Shown here: in pieces, positions 23,562 to 34,967 of the stretch
Layout: every line of letters starts with the position of its first letter
Numbering within the stretch: the stretch's first letter is position 1
Assembly: GCA_001600415.1 (NCBI GenBank)
Contig: BCJX01000002.1
Coordinates: forward strand, 3,765,865-3,829,864
DNA from: Pascua guehoae
Taxonomy: Eukaryota; Basidiomycota; Tremellomycetes; Trichosporonales; Trichosporonaceae
Length of the DNA: 64,000 nucleotides
Direction: 5' to 3'
Notes under the pieces: model-generated
Database searches by the model: none
Seen by the model: the letters and a program-made list of their open reading frames with translations, nothing else
What the model was told of the DNA's origin: nothing
Translations under genes and position numbers: made by a program

Positions 23562-24940
23562 GCGAGTGGGTGGATTTTCCGCGCCGCGCTGTTGGATGCA
23601 TGCTGGGAGTGTGTGGGGTGCTTCAGGAGGGCGGTGCACTTGTGTCAGCGCGACAAAGCCCAAGGTGTCGTCGCTTACCTCTCACGCGTGTACTGATACT
23701 CATTTTGCCCCGCTTGGACAGGTCCACCGCTGTGCCCCTCGCGAGCTCGACCAGCCACCATGGAGACGAGCATTTCAGAGCCGGGGACGAGCGCGCGCAC
23801 GTTAGAGTGTGGCGGTTTCGGTCTTAGCTTGGGTTGTACGGACTAATCGGCCACGGAGGTGGACCGGTAGCGCCCGCAGACGCGGCTTTGTGATCACACG
23901 CCCGCGTTGCCCGGGTGGCCGTTGAGCGGGTGACTGTTGCTCTGACTCGTGCTGTCGACCCGTCGAGGCGGAGCCGCGAGTCCTCGCGCCACACCACACC
24001 GTCGGGCTTCCCGCCGCTGCGCGCCACGATAAGAACCGAGCATGTGGGGCGCCGGCGTGACCACGCTCGCGACTCACACATGACCGTTGACGAGCGCTCC
24101 ACGGGCTCGAGACCGACTTGTCCTCGTCCAAGGACCGGGTTGTTGAGGCCACGCACCCCGCCTTTTGTCTTTTCACGTGCCCGTCGGCTGCCAGCACCAC
24201 CACTCTCTCCTACCCCTCTGCATTGGAGGAGGGGTCCCCACGCGAGTGACCCCTCGCGAATGAGTGTTTCTGGGACCCTGCGCTTGTGCACGCGGCGTAG
24301 CACATGCCGTATGAGGCTGGATGGCGTTGCAGAGCGTGGCAACTGTCAAAGTGGCACTTCTACCACTCTCGCATCCACCTGCCACATAGCGATCATGGTG
24401 TCGACCGTCTGTCTATACTGCCGCTCCCGAGTTGTATATAGCACTCATGTCCTTCAAAATTATTCATGCATCGCTTCTTCTCTCATCTCGACAGCAACGA
24501 CGTCCACAAGACAGCTCTGCATCGGATGTGGCCACGATTTGGTGAGGGCTTTGGTGTTGCAACCTTCCTTTGCCAACGTGGCAGTCACCCTCACGGTGGA
24601 CTGTGGTTGTTGCGTGTTGTTGAGAGGATGGACGGCGCCGGCGACGGCGTGGCGTCGGTGACGGTGTCGGGGTGCACGTCCTGGGTCGTCTGGCGAGCAC
24701 GTATGTGAGCTTTCAGAAATTACGAGTGACTTGGGCGGTGTAGCCCATCGGACGAGGTGAATGGAGTGAATTGAACCGGGGAGGGAAGGTAGACGGATCT
24801 CCAGGACCCTCCTGGGTGGTAGGTGTACACAACCCGGCCTCTGAGGTCATGTTGGCTTTGTTCATCTCGCCACACTTCAGCCCTCCCCCTTCCTCCCCAC
24901 CGCTCCCCACTTTTTTTACTCCTAGACAAGTACCACAACC
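23562..24940. other. Intergenic region, no gene recognised
   Basis: A long Arg/Ser/Thr-rich frame at 23,915-24,661 has no motifs and is mirrored by antisense frames, so I treat it as chance. The T/C-rich 60 bases before 24,941 (ending in CTAGACAAGTACCACAACC) look like the leader of the next gene. Confidence 0.5.
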
Positions 24941-26157
24941 ATGCCAACCGCCGAACAAGCCTACTTGTTCGGTGTGTTGAAGCGCGGCGTGAGTAGTGAC
25001 CAAGGACTCGGAGGAAGCTCTAACACCAGCCCGACGGAGAGCATCTTGGCATCATCGACGGCCCCGTCACCATCTACTCCTCGAACGGCCACGCCGGCAC
25101 CCTCCAGCTGCACGGCACGACGCACGGCAACTCGTCCACCGGCCAGAACTACACAACGCACGCGACGCCGCGCCCCGCCGCTCCCATGGAGGCCGCGTAC
25201 CCCGCCGCGCACCCCGCCCAGCACCCGCGCTCTGCCGTTGGCCAACAGGCCTACGCGCCCACGTTCCAGCCGTCCCGCGAACCCCGCCAGCAGTCGAACC
25301 CGTACGCCAGTGCGGGCTCCGGCCCAGCGCACACGGCCTACGTGAGTCTCCACCATTGCAGCTCTGTACTGACAATTGCAGAAGGCGTCGAAGCGCGCGT
25401 ACACCGAGGACCCGAACGCCATGCCCCCGCCCAAGGTATGTCTCTTCCGCGGCTGGTACACTGACACCTCAGCGCTCGCCGCTCGCGGAAACGACCAACC
25501 GTTCGCGCACCCCGCGCGCAATCAGACGGCCCCGGCCAACGCGGCCACCTCGTCGCACAAGGCCATGCGCCCCCGTATCGACACGCCCACGTCCAACGAC
25601 GTCGTCGATGTCGAGAACGAGGACATTTTCGAGATGTAGACGCGGGATGACACCGCTTACGTGAGTCTCCACCATTGTAGCTCTTTACTCACAATCGTAG
25701 AAGGCCGCTGGCAAGCGCACATACGCCAAGGACCAGCACGGCATGTCCTCTGCCAAGGTATGCTTCTTCCGCGGTTCGTATACTGACAGCTAGCAGCGTT
25801 CCCCCATCAACGACACAACCAACCGCACCATGGCCCCTGTCCCATCCAGCCGGCGCGGGCCCATGGCCAGGTCTTCCACGCACAAGCAGACTCGCCCTCG
25901 CCTCAACCTCACTCGGAGGTGCAGCAGATCGGCACCTGGATCAATCGCATGAGGTCGATTCCCGTTCATGTCTACTGCGACTACTGCGAGGACGCCGTTG
26001 AGGTCCATCTCCTCGAGATCGTGCGCGCTAAGGGACACACCTCGACCTTACTCTGTGAGGCCGCCGCCAAGTCGATCACTATTGCCTACGAGGAAGAAGA
26101 ATCGCACGAAGAGCAGTGGGGGGATGCAGAGGCAATGTCGCGCTGGCAACTGCGTTA
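24941..26157 (+). CDS. Low-complexity protein of unknown function with duplicated exon pair; 3' structure uncertain
   Basis: Exons 24941-24988, 25030-25341 and 25382-25435 join in frame through introns of 41 and 40 nt. They encode MPTAEQAYLFGVLKRG, a segment GIIDGPVTIYSSNGHAGTLQLHG, a Pro/Ala/Gln-rich stretch, and then KASKRAYTEDPN. Beyond a 37-nt intron (25436-25472) the frame reads KRSPLAETTNR and becomes Arg-rich, while unspliced read-through gives an acidic end (VVDVENEDIFEM, stop at 25639). A second copy of the exon/intron unit follows (25655-25830). A further open frame then ends at 26157 with a Cys-containing segment (VYCDYCEDAVEVHLLE) and an acidic tail. Whether this is one gene with alternative ends, two tandem genes or a partly frameshifted duplicate cannot be settled. 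No family is recognised. Confidence 0.5.
25331..25830 (+). repeat. Tandem duplication of an exon-intron-exon unit
   Basis: The unit at about 25,331-25,510 is repeated at about 25,661-25,830. Both contain a TAC ending an exon, a 40-nt intron beginning GTGAGTCTCCACCATTG, a short exon (AAGGC...AAG, 54 or 57 nt), a second tiny intron beginning GTATG(T/C)(C/T)TCTTCCGCGG, and an exon starting CGNTC(G/C)CC. Intron sequences are as similar as the exons, which indicates a fairly recent genomic duplication rather than conserved protein repeats. Confidence 0.75.
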
Positions 26158-27625
26158 GCTTGTACCAGCGAGATATGCTTAGGGGAGGCCACGGATGGCG
26201 CGAGAGACAGGCTCAAGTAAACGCACTCGACCTCAGAGATGGGCTCGCGTGCGGTGCAGACGGACTCCGGGCCAGAGACAGGCGCGCGGACACGGAGATT
26301 CACGTGGGGCGTGCGTCGAACCGGGCAAGCTAGAGCCATTCCCAGACGCTCCCAAGGACATTACACCGCGCCAGATCGTGTTCACGCTGATTACAGATAT
26401 CAGACGTTTTACTATAGTTTATATGAAAGTTTGCAGCTAGTCGACGAGGCGACTCGGGGCCATGCTCGGTTACCCATTGCCCGCGCCGTCTCGCAGCCAG
26501 GCTCATCTCCCCACAGGCCCAATGCCTGCGTCAGAATCAGTATGAACGTTTCACGACGCGACCCCCTTGTAGATTAGCTCGTTTGTCAGCCGTTCTGCGT
26601 GGCTGCGTGTGGGCATCTCTTCTCCCAGGTCTTGGTCATAAATCCCCTAGGAGATAGGGGACTCTGGGGCCTCGGACGTCCGACGAGATCTGGCACTGGG
26701 ACACTTGCCCTTAAAAGGCCGGACATTGTGACGCCGATGCCTCTCGGAGCTCGGCAGCAGACTGCCAAGCCCGCGTCCCCAAAGCTGCTCGAGCCTCAGG
26801 TTTGCAAAGTCGCCGCGTTGTGCTGAAGTTGGTACGAGAGATCCTGGCGGACTGCAGGTCGACGCGCAGCTCTAGTTGAAACGAACGGTCTGGCGCCAGC
26901 CGACGCCCAAAGAGACTGTTGGTCGCGGCCAATTGGTGCGAGGTCGAGTGTTTGTGTTCCAACGGATCGTGACCATTGCCCTCATGATGTTGCGTTCGCA
27001 ACGTGTGGCACGCAGCCATGGTGCCACCCTTGGAACCCTCGTACTTCGATGTCCGAATCTCAGTCGACGTCATAGGTCAATACCTTCCATACCACGTCAC
27101 TATACTAGATACATTCGACGAAGATAGATATAAGTAGCCTGTCTATCTTAGAGATACTCTTTGGCGAATGTATAGTCTAGTCTCATACCTCTAGCACTTC
27201 GCCATTACACTGCTCGAACACTCGGACGAACGTTCTACCCTGCGCACCCGCCACTCCACCGTGACACAACGTCTCCACCCGTGGCGTGACTCATCCTCCG
27301 CCGCCCTCCCTCGCATCCACTGCACGCTCGACCGCGTCCCGCCCTCACTCGGCGTGGCTGTGCGCAACAAAACCCCTCGCCACTCCGCGTCAGCACCCTC
27401 GCCCACGCTGACTCGCGGGGCGTCGCACGAAATCCACTCCTGTTGCTCCATGACGCCCCTCGCTCCCCCGCGCTCCGGAACTGACGCCCTTGCTCCAACC
27501 CGTCGCCGCGTGTTTCCCGCGTTCCGGGCGTTGCAGTTCGTGTTCTCCGTCACTCTTCCGTCGCAGGACCCGTCCCCGCGTCCCCACCCGCACGCCACCA
27601 CTCTACCATCGCCGCCTTCGTTGCA
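26158..27625. other. Intergenic region, no gene recognised
   Basis: Frames on both strands are short or Arg/Ser-rich without motifs. Around 27,060-27,190 the DNA becomes AT-richer, with repeated TAGATA/TATCT motifs. A composition shift begins here toward the repeat-rich distal region. Confidence 0.45.
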
Positions 27626-28569
27626 TCAGTCGCCAAAGCCCCACGTCGTTGATCTGGGTCCTCGTGCGACTGCTGGAGATGGGACTTGCTTCGCGCGCCG
27701 TTGGCCTGGCTCCTCCGCTCGCCGCTTCCCCTTAGCCCTCGCCTGCTCCTCCGCGTCCTGCTCGCTCTCTTCATCCTTGTCACTCTCCTCATCCTGCGCT
27801 CTCTCTTGACTCTCCTCCTCATCCTGCTCACTCTCCACCCCACCCCATCCTCTCCCTCCCCATCCCCGCCTCTCTCCGACACCGCTCGCAAGGTATGGTC
27901 GACGCCTTCGCCGGCATAGGCGTCCACCATTTCCTCGAGTGTCATGCCGTCTCCCGGACGCTTCACGGCGGTCGTCCTTGAAATGATTATGCCAGGCGGA
28001 CCAAGGGTGTGCCCGATTGGCCTACCGGATCGTCCGCATTGCAAGCCTGCACCGTCAGTATCCAACGCGGAGGTCATAAACATCCCAGCTCACCTCTAGC
28101 TTCTTGTACAATGAGCGCGTCGTACGACCGGCCTTTCTCCGTCGCTCCGGCGTGGTTCGCAAGGTGTGGTCGACACCTTCGCCGGCATAGGCGTCCACCA
28201 TTTCCTCGAGTGTCATGTCGTCTCCGGGACGCTTCACGTGCCGGTTCTTCTTGAAGTGATAATGCCATGCAGACCAAGGGTGCCGCGTGGCCCTCTTTCG
28301 CGGTCTCTCCGGTGAAGTTCGCCGGCATAGTCCAGCGACGCCTCTTGAAGTGATTGTGCCACGCAGACCAAGGGTGCCGCGTCCGCCAGCCGTACACAGG
28401 ATCGTCCGCATTGTACATCTGTACGGTCAGCATCCAGCGCGGAGGTCATAAACATCCCAGCTCACGTCTCGCTCCTTGTGCTCCTTGTTCAGCGAGCGTG
28501 TCGTGCGGACGGCGTTTGTGGACCCCGACCCAGTTCCCGAGGAATGTCGGCCCCTTATGGTCCACACCT
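27626..28569 (-). pseudogene. Degenerate tandem array of Rap1/TRF-like Myb modules with acidic tail
   Basis: Read on the minus strand, modules seen in the adjacent upstream gene recur. Module B has RTTRSLNKEHKERD, an intron 28419-28465 and then YNADDPVYGWRTRHPWSAWHNHFKRR. Module C has HPWSAWHYHFKKN, TLEEMVDAYAGEGVDHTL, GRTTRSLYKKLE, an intron 28047-28093 and NADDPV. Module D has HPWSAWHNHFK and then stays open into a Glu/Asp-rich tail (residues like EQDEEESQERAQDEES) to a stop at 27626. Small indels throw the modules out of frame with each other. The repeated element also appears on the plus strand as CATTTCCTCGAGTGTCATG at about 27,930 and 28,200. Intron positions are conserved between modules. 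Confidence 0.6.
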
Positions 28570-28959
28570 TCAGCCATCTGGTCTGTCGGCGTTCTGCCAG
28601 GCGGACCAAGGGTGCCGCGTGGCCCAGCCGTAAACTGGATCGTCCGCAGTGTAAGTCTACGCCGTCAGCACCGTAAGCTAGATGAGAGTGATGCTACAGC
28701 TTACCGCCAGCTCGTTGTACAGGGAACGAGTGGTGCGGCCGGCGCCTGTGGGCCGGACAAACCCGAGCCATCGCGCGAGCCGCTCGCGATCGTGCGAGGT
28801 GAATTCCGTTCGTCCTCGCAACGGTGGCGGTTGCGTAGGGTCGCGAGGTTGCTGGTCGGGTCGCCTCCGAGGTTGAGCCTGGCTAGCCTGGGCCTGCCGT
28901 TGCGTTCTTGAAGGGTGTATCGATGGACGGCGCCATAGCACCTTGTAGTCGTGCACCAT
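28570..28959 (-). CDS. Small Myb-like (Rap1/TRF-type) domain protein
   Basis: On the minus strand exons 28959-28705 and 28656-28570 join across a 48-nt intron to give 113 residues. After a basic Gln/Pro/Arg-rich N-terminus, RTEFTSHDRERLARWL...GAGRTTRSLYNELA joins to TYTADDPVYGWATRHPWSAW. The pattern (R..FT..D...L..WL, RSLY.EL, HPW.AW) matches the Rap1-type Myb fold (FTEEDD, LYKELA, HTWQSWRDRY). It stops just after the third-helix motif, shorter than expected, and the array downstream looks like further copies of the same module. A TATATA-like element lies about 85 bases upstream of the ATG. Rap1/TRF Myb proteins bind telomeric or other repeats. Function here is inference, and it may be a fragment. 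Confidence 0.5.
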
Positions 28960-30846
28960 GGTACTGGACCAGCGGCAACTGTCGAGGATGCGATTGTGCT
29001 GCAACAGTGTTCAATGGCGACTTGCCCGTCCCAGACGCGGCATGGCTATATAAACGTCAGCGGCAGTCGCCCCACGCACACACAAACCGGCTGCGGCTCG
29101 CACCCCGCGGCTGCGTGTCTGGCAAGGGCGCGATAACAATTACGAGTTGCAGCGGGCACGGCGAGGCTCGGCACGTGTTGTGTGTGAATCACTACGCAAG
29201 GTAGCGCGAGACATCTTGTCGCCGTGGGAAAGAGTTTGACCCGTGGCCGAGGCGGGATTCCCGATGCCCATGTTATAGAGTGTCTAGGATGGAATTTGCG
29301 CAAGCATTGGTGCTACATTCGGCGCAAAGTCGTGGCGCAGAAAGCCATTGCCTCGGCGGGTGTCCCCTGGAGGTTGATGAAGGCAAAATTCGGGCGACAG
29401 AGTCTTGTGATCGTGCACGCCTTGGGCAGTTGACCAACGTCACGAGCCACCGCTTGGCGCGGGGATGATACGTCGGGGCGTTGAGCTCCAAGAACGAGAA
29501 TAGTCGGTTTCAAGCATGGCGTGGCCGACGACTTGTAGCAAGATGTGTCTATAGCATTGGGATGTCAACGTCGACGTGTGAAACGCGCGGCTCCTCGTTA
29601 CGGTCTAGTCGGCGAGATGTCCACAAGACTCGTTCAATGCATGCGTGGACATGCCAGCGAACTCGCACGTCGACGACGAGTATGGACCAAGCCTGAGGGA
29701 TCTTCAACAGAGTAGTCGGGCCCGTCGTGCCGGATCCGACCTCTGTGAGTCTGGCTCGAGGCGGGCGTGGCTGAACGAATGCAGAGCCAGAGCTTTGGTG
29801 TCAGCCCAGGCTAGAGAGTTGACGTCTGCGGCGAGCTCACCGAGGGTGCTTGGCCATGCGACCCCGAGGCTCAACGTCGAGGCGGAGATACAGCGGGCAC
29901 CTCGACGCATGCATCGTCTCGGGCTGCCGCGATTAGAGGTACTGCACGGGGATGTGGCTTGCCGCCCAGAGCTGCGGGCAACCCTGGCGGCCTGGCGGCG
30001 TCCCTAGCGCGGGTGGGTCAGTAGCGTGGGCTGAGAGCTCTGGACAATGGCCTGAAATTTTCGTCGCATTCATGCCTCAAAATGCGCAATACAAACCATT
30101 TTGTCGTTGATTCGTGTCTGATCGTGATCTCGCCAACGCAACGCAATCGTCGCTGCCGAGCGAGTCGGAGGCGGGGTCGAGGTCGGGCAAGCCGGGGTCG
30201 AGTGCGTCGACTGCGTCGATGCTCGTTCATTCTGCTGCTAGGACACCGTGAAGCCCAGTCTTCTCGAGCTGGCGCGGGAAGGGACTTGTGATACGGCTCG
30301 CGAGGCCACAGTCCATTCCGGGACTCCGTCAGAGTGCACGAGCGCGAGTATATGTAGCCCGCAGGCCGTGGCTCAAGCGGACGTGCAACGGCGCGTTGTC
30401 CCTACAAGAAGAATCAGTCTGAAAAGCCCCACGCCGAGTGCTCTTTGCTGCAGAGACAGATTATCTCACCTGTGCCATTGGCAATGATACGTTGTCAAGA
30501 ATGCTTGCGGTGCCAATCCCCGCGTCGCACCCCGTCCTAGACGCGCAGACTGCTAAACCGCAAGCCGACGCATGGGCGAATACACCATACATCACAGTGT
30601 CGAGTCGGAAAAGAAGGGCAACATCAAGACTTGCTCGATGTCAAACAGTACCTGGCGCGCCTGGTGGGACTCTGCGGCACAAGCTCAGGGTCTGCCACGT
30701 GGTCGCAAAAGAAATCACGTGCGTGCGAGCCCGCCGGCGCGCCGGTGGAGGTGGAGGCAGTCCGCAATGTCCACCACGCCTTCCTTTGTTTTGCCATCAC
30801 ATTCACCGTCTCCATCCACTTTACATCCAACCCCACATCCACTCTC
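28960..30846. other. Intergenic region, no gene recognised
   Basis: Frames on both strands are short and without motifs. A TATATAAA element is present near 29,045. The 60 bases before 30,847 (CACATTCACC to CCACATCCACTCTC) look like a typical leader for the gene starting there. Confidence 0.45.
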
Positions 30847-33478
30847 ATGACGGACTCGGACACGTCCACACGCCGGCACGACGCGCCCCCACACCGGCGA
30901 GACCCGCCGCGTAACGCCCAGCCGACCGATGACCAGCGCAAGGCGCAGAAACGGGTACAGCGCACGGGAAACTTTCGTCCGCCTCGTCGCAAGACGCCCG
31001 TGACGGCCTCGCCAGCTTCGTCCAAGGGCGTAGGACCGTCAAAGCCATCACAGCGCGGTGGATCATCAAAGGGAGCCCCAGTATCGGCACCACGCGCAGG
31101 CCCATCAAAGTACACTGGACGGACGTTGCCGCACCCATCACGAGCCCAATCGCCACCACCACGGTCCCATCGTCTGGCCACAGCAGCGCCAAAGCCCAAG
31201 CCCAAGGCGACCGCCGCAGAGCGACAGACCAAAGCAGCTGAGAGAATTGGGGCTATCCATCGTGAAATTGCCGACATGCAGTGAGTTGCGGCAGAGAAAG
31301 ATGTGCTGACACGACGCAGGAAGAGGGGCTTGCTGCCGTACGAGACTGATGGAGCGCGGTCGCCCGAGACGCGGACGCCCGAGACGCCCACGCGCGAGAG
31401 GCGCCAGTCCGAGACGCAGCCACCTGAGACGCGACCGCCCCAGACGCGTACGCCGACGACGGACCCGTGCGACGACGAGGACGTGCAGGAGAAGAACCGG
31501 CGGCGGCCAGACGACTCGGGAGAGCGCCCGCAGCAGCGCAAGAGGGCACGCGAGACCGAGGAGAGGGCACCGTCGCCCAACGAGCCCACGGAGGGAGTCG
31601 AGAAGAGCGCTCAGCCGCGGGAGGACTCTGACGAGGAGACGTCCCCGCCAGTGCCCCCCAGGCGCAGGCTGCCGCCTGCGGACGACGACTTGGACTCGGA
31701 TCGAGAGCGTGACCATCCACAGTATCGCAAAAAGATCAAGACGGGTTCCCGGGAGTTGGAGAAGGACGCTCGAGGTACCAACAAGCGGACACGGCCTAGC
31801 AAGGATGTCGAGACGCAGGACGGCTCCAAGGACTCGTCCAAGGGCTCCAAGCACTCGTCCAAGGGCTCGTCCGCCTCCAAGGACTCGGCCCCCTCATCCA
31901 AGGCCTCGTCCCCCTCATCCAAGGACTCGTCGAGCCGCAAAGATTATCCGCAGTCGCCCGAGACGCCCGCGTTGCGGGACAAGCGTGGGCGGCTGCTTCA
32001 GGACGAGGACGATGGCGATATGGGTGGGCAGCAGCCCGACGACGAGATGCCGCTACCCAAGAAGCCGGACGAGCGTGCTGGGTCGAGTACAAATCGCAAG
32101 AAGCGTGTAGAGAACACCCAGAAGCGCGCCCAGATCTTACGCCCCAGCGAACAGGCCGTGGAAATCGCACAAGAGGTCACGAGTGCGTGGAAACGCATGC
32201 CGCGGCGCGAGTCCGAGTCCGAGACGCCCACGCGGTCAAAGCAACCCCGGACGGCCAAGCCGCGCACACCCGCGCCCCGAAAGCGCCAGGCCGAGCGTGA
32301 CGGGTACGAGGAGCGCATGTGAGTATACTCGTCCGTGTCCAGCTGACGTGCAGCGAGAAACGTTTGCGAAAGGGTAGACTTGCGCGCGAGGTTGACGTGG
32401 ACATGGACGACGATGGCAGCGGCGACGATGGCAGCGGCGACGATGGCAACGGCGACTACATGGGCGACTATGACGAGGACAACATTGACACGATGGTCGC
32501 GTACAACCCGTGAGTCTCCAACTTGGACGCCTCTAACGTGACAGCCGCGCAGAATCCTCGCGCCAGGCCCAAGAGCGTACATCTACCCTACCCGACGCTT
32601 CACTCGTTGTCTTTCGGAACAAGGCCCAGCGTGAGCCCCGGACGTACACGCTCATCGAGTCGGACGACGAGGACACAATTGCGTTTGGCAAGACCATGGT
32701 CGACGACATTGAGCACCCGGGCAAGCGAATCGAGATTCCAAAGGCCGCGCTCAAGCTCTACCTCGAGCTCAAGCGCGGGTGGAAGGTGTCCCAGACCAAG
32801 GCCAAGACGGCAAAGGATGCGTACAGTGCCGCCGTCCGTCAGCTGGCCAAGTTGGAAGTGAGTGCAGTGTACGATGCACCGGCTCACGCTCAGGTAAAGC
32901 ACGACCAGTCCGACGACCCGTGTGCGCAGTGCGCGGCCGACAAGATGCCGTGCTTCAAGCTGTCGACAAACTGCACGTGGTGCACCGCGTACAAGCCGAA
33001 ACGCCCCTGCAAATTCAACCCGCGTGTCGCCAGCGCAAACGCCCTGAAAAACCATGCGTACCAGGCATTTATCGGCACGTTTGAGCGCACGCTCGAGGCA
33101 GTGCTCGATTATGTTACCGACAATGACGATTCGGTGCACGACCAGGTGGCCGGCCTCTATGGCAGACTGATGACACGCGCAGACGAGCTCGGGGCGACGC
33201 TTGGGTTGGACCCCATCGGAAGGGTTATGGCCGACCAGTTCCTGTTGCGCCTGGGTAAGTGGACGCGTTCGACTTTATTTCTGACGGCAGATGATAGGGA
33301 GAGGCGCTTGGTGCGAGAGGGCAGGTGGGGACGTGTGAAGCGGGAACAGGGGGATGAGCACGACTCGGAGGACGACTCTGAGCTCGATGACGAAAATGCC
33401 CAGCATGAGCGTTCCAGTGACAGCTATGAGTCTGACGACCAATCAGTCCTGGCCATGTTGGAGAAGCACAAGCCGTAG
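30847..33478 (+). CDS. Gene D: large low-complexity protein with a Zn2Cys6-like cluster
   Basis: Exons 30847-31280, 31320-32318, 32354-32509, 32545-32857, 32894-33254 and 33291-33478 join in frame to 816 residues. Introns are 35-39 nt. Those at 32858-32893 and 33255-33290 are 36 nt and free of stops, so retention would keep the frame. Residues 1 to about 530 are disordered: RPPR-, SPETRTPETPT- and SSKGS/SSKDS-type repeats. An Asp/Gly run (GSGDDGSGDDGNGD) follows. Near residue 650 is a cysteine cluster with spacing C-x2-C-x6-C-x6-C-x2-C-x8-C (CAQCAADKMPC... CTWC...C), within the range of fungal Zn2Cys6 DNA-binding clusters. The C-terminus is acidic. The start was chosen at the ATG next to a leader-like sequence; an in-frame ATG lies at 30,631. 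A nuclear DNA-binding role is inferred. It is convergent with gene C, which carries a similar cluster. Confidence 0.75.
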
Positions 33479-33654
33479 GGGAGTGTTGTTGTATAGTGTA
33501 ATGTATGGAGTTGTAGTGCGCAAGGCGAGCGCGGGCGAGGGCAGCGGGAAACGGATTCGTCCTCACAAGCTGCCAGCCTACACAAATGTTTTACATAGAT
33601 GTTGATGTACAAGATTGTCCATGAATGTGCCCCTGGTTTACCTAGCTCTACGAG

Positions 33655-34641
33655 TCACTCGAGTCTCCCGCGCAATCCCTCCTCAACCCTCCGCAGCTTC
33701 TGCAGGCGCATCTGGACTGCTTGATCTGTGCTCCCGCTGTCCAACTTGTAGATCTCCTGACATGTCTCCTCAAGAAACTGCCGCGCCAACGCCTTTGTCT
33801 CATCTGCCTTCGCGATCAACGAGCACGATGCGTCCGCGCAGTGGGTGCAGGCACCGGGGTTGGTCATGACGCAGGAGGTGCCCCTGCTTTGGCACTGAAG
33901 ACAGGCCTGGTCTGGAGGGAGCGTAATCGAGGTGGGGCCTGGGTGGTCAGCGGGAGAGAATAAAAGTCGGGCTCACCCTGCGCGCTGGTACTGTTGTTAA
34001 CACGGCTATCGGCGACGCTCTCACCACTCTTTCCCTCCTTGAATGTCAGTATGCCACTGCATGCAAGGCACCCACCTCGCGCTCAACCCGTTCATAGGCT
34101 TGTGGGGCCAGCGGTATGAAGGTCTTGGGCCTGCGGATCTCGACCACTACTCGGTCTCGCCCACGACCAATGGGCCCTTGCTTGGATGTCAGCAGCTGCA
34201 GGAAGACAAGCTAGACTCACCTCGCTACTGCTCGAGGACTTTGATTCCGAGTCGGTATCCGAGAGTGCAAAGTCCTGCTCGCGGTATCCTGACGCGACTC
34301 GTCGCGGCCGCTTGCTGCGACGTAGCTGGCTTTAGTGGCAACATGGCATCATGCACCTACTGCGACTGGAGGGTTAACGTGGTTCGACGTTTCCGGCTCG
34401 TCCTCGCTACATACGTCCATGGGCTAGTTGTCAGAATTAGGTGCTGGACAGATGCTCACGGTGTGGTCATCGGGCGTGGGCGACTTGCGAGCGGACGGTT
34501 CACTACTCGAGTCATCGCTCGTGTCTAAAGACTTTGAGGGTTAGCTGGGGCAGTTGACAGTGTCCTCACTGCAGGACGAAATGGAGCAGCTTTGGTGCGC
34601 CGCTTGTACGTGATGAGCCGGCGTGCGCGATGCAGCGGCAT
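33655..34641 (-). CDS. Gene C: small Zn2Cys6-like protein (seven exons)
   Basis: On the minus strand exons 34641-34570, 34531-34460, 34423-34361, 34325-34221, 34180-34076, 34037-33977 and 33938-33655 join in frame to 253 residues. All six introns are 36-42 nt with CTGAC/CTAAC-like branch sites. The protein begins basic, contains KRPRRVASGY, acidic and poly-Ser segments (DTDSESKSSSSSE) and VVVEIRRPKTF. Near residue 175 is C-x2-C-x6-C-x7-C-x2-C-x4-C (CLQCQSRGTSC... CTHCADASC). A predicted helical C-terminus follows (KALARQFLEETCQEIYKL). The cysteine layout parallels that of gene D, suggesting a shared origin. It is divergent from gene A over 326 bp. The last Cys spacing is short for a classical Zn2Cys6 cluster, so the fold is not certain. 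Confidence 0.75.
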
Positions 34642-34967
34642 GGTTGGGGCTGTCAATGGCAACGTGGTGATGAAGGACTGGCCAAAGTGAGCACCTTCCT
34701 CGTCTGAAGCTGCATGCTGCAATGCAGAGGGAGGAGCAGTCGTCGCCTGGCGCGCCTGGGCCGATCCCCCCCCCCCCCCCCTCGTGCTTGATGATCCTTC
34801 CTTTGCCTCGACAGACTTGCCTCACCTCCACGTTCCTACCTCGCCTCCATTGTCCCTCTTTGCCACCATTGTCCACCTCGCCATCACCATCCTCACCCCA
34901 CCGCCATCCACCCTCATCATCCATTCTCTTCTCCCCCCGCCTCCCCCCCGCGACGTGCAGGCTCAGC
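34642..34967. promoter_or_regulatory. Bidirectional promoter between genes C and A, with a C16 tract
   Basis: Genes C (minus) and A (plus) start 326 bp apart. The interval holds an uninterrupted run of 16 C (34766-34781) and then pyrimidine-rich DNA running into the ATG of gene A. The stretch from about 34,738 to 34,960 is repeated nearly base for base at 45,206-45,530 upstream of the decayed copy 3, except that the C run there is 114 nt long. Confidence 0.7.

Noticed and set aside
23915..24661. 248-codon plus-strand frame
   Set aside because: Arg/Ser/Thr-rich, without motifs or conserved splice partners, and overlapped by similar antisense frames. Typical of GC-rich non-coding DNA.
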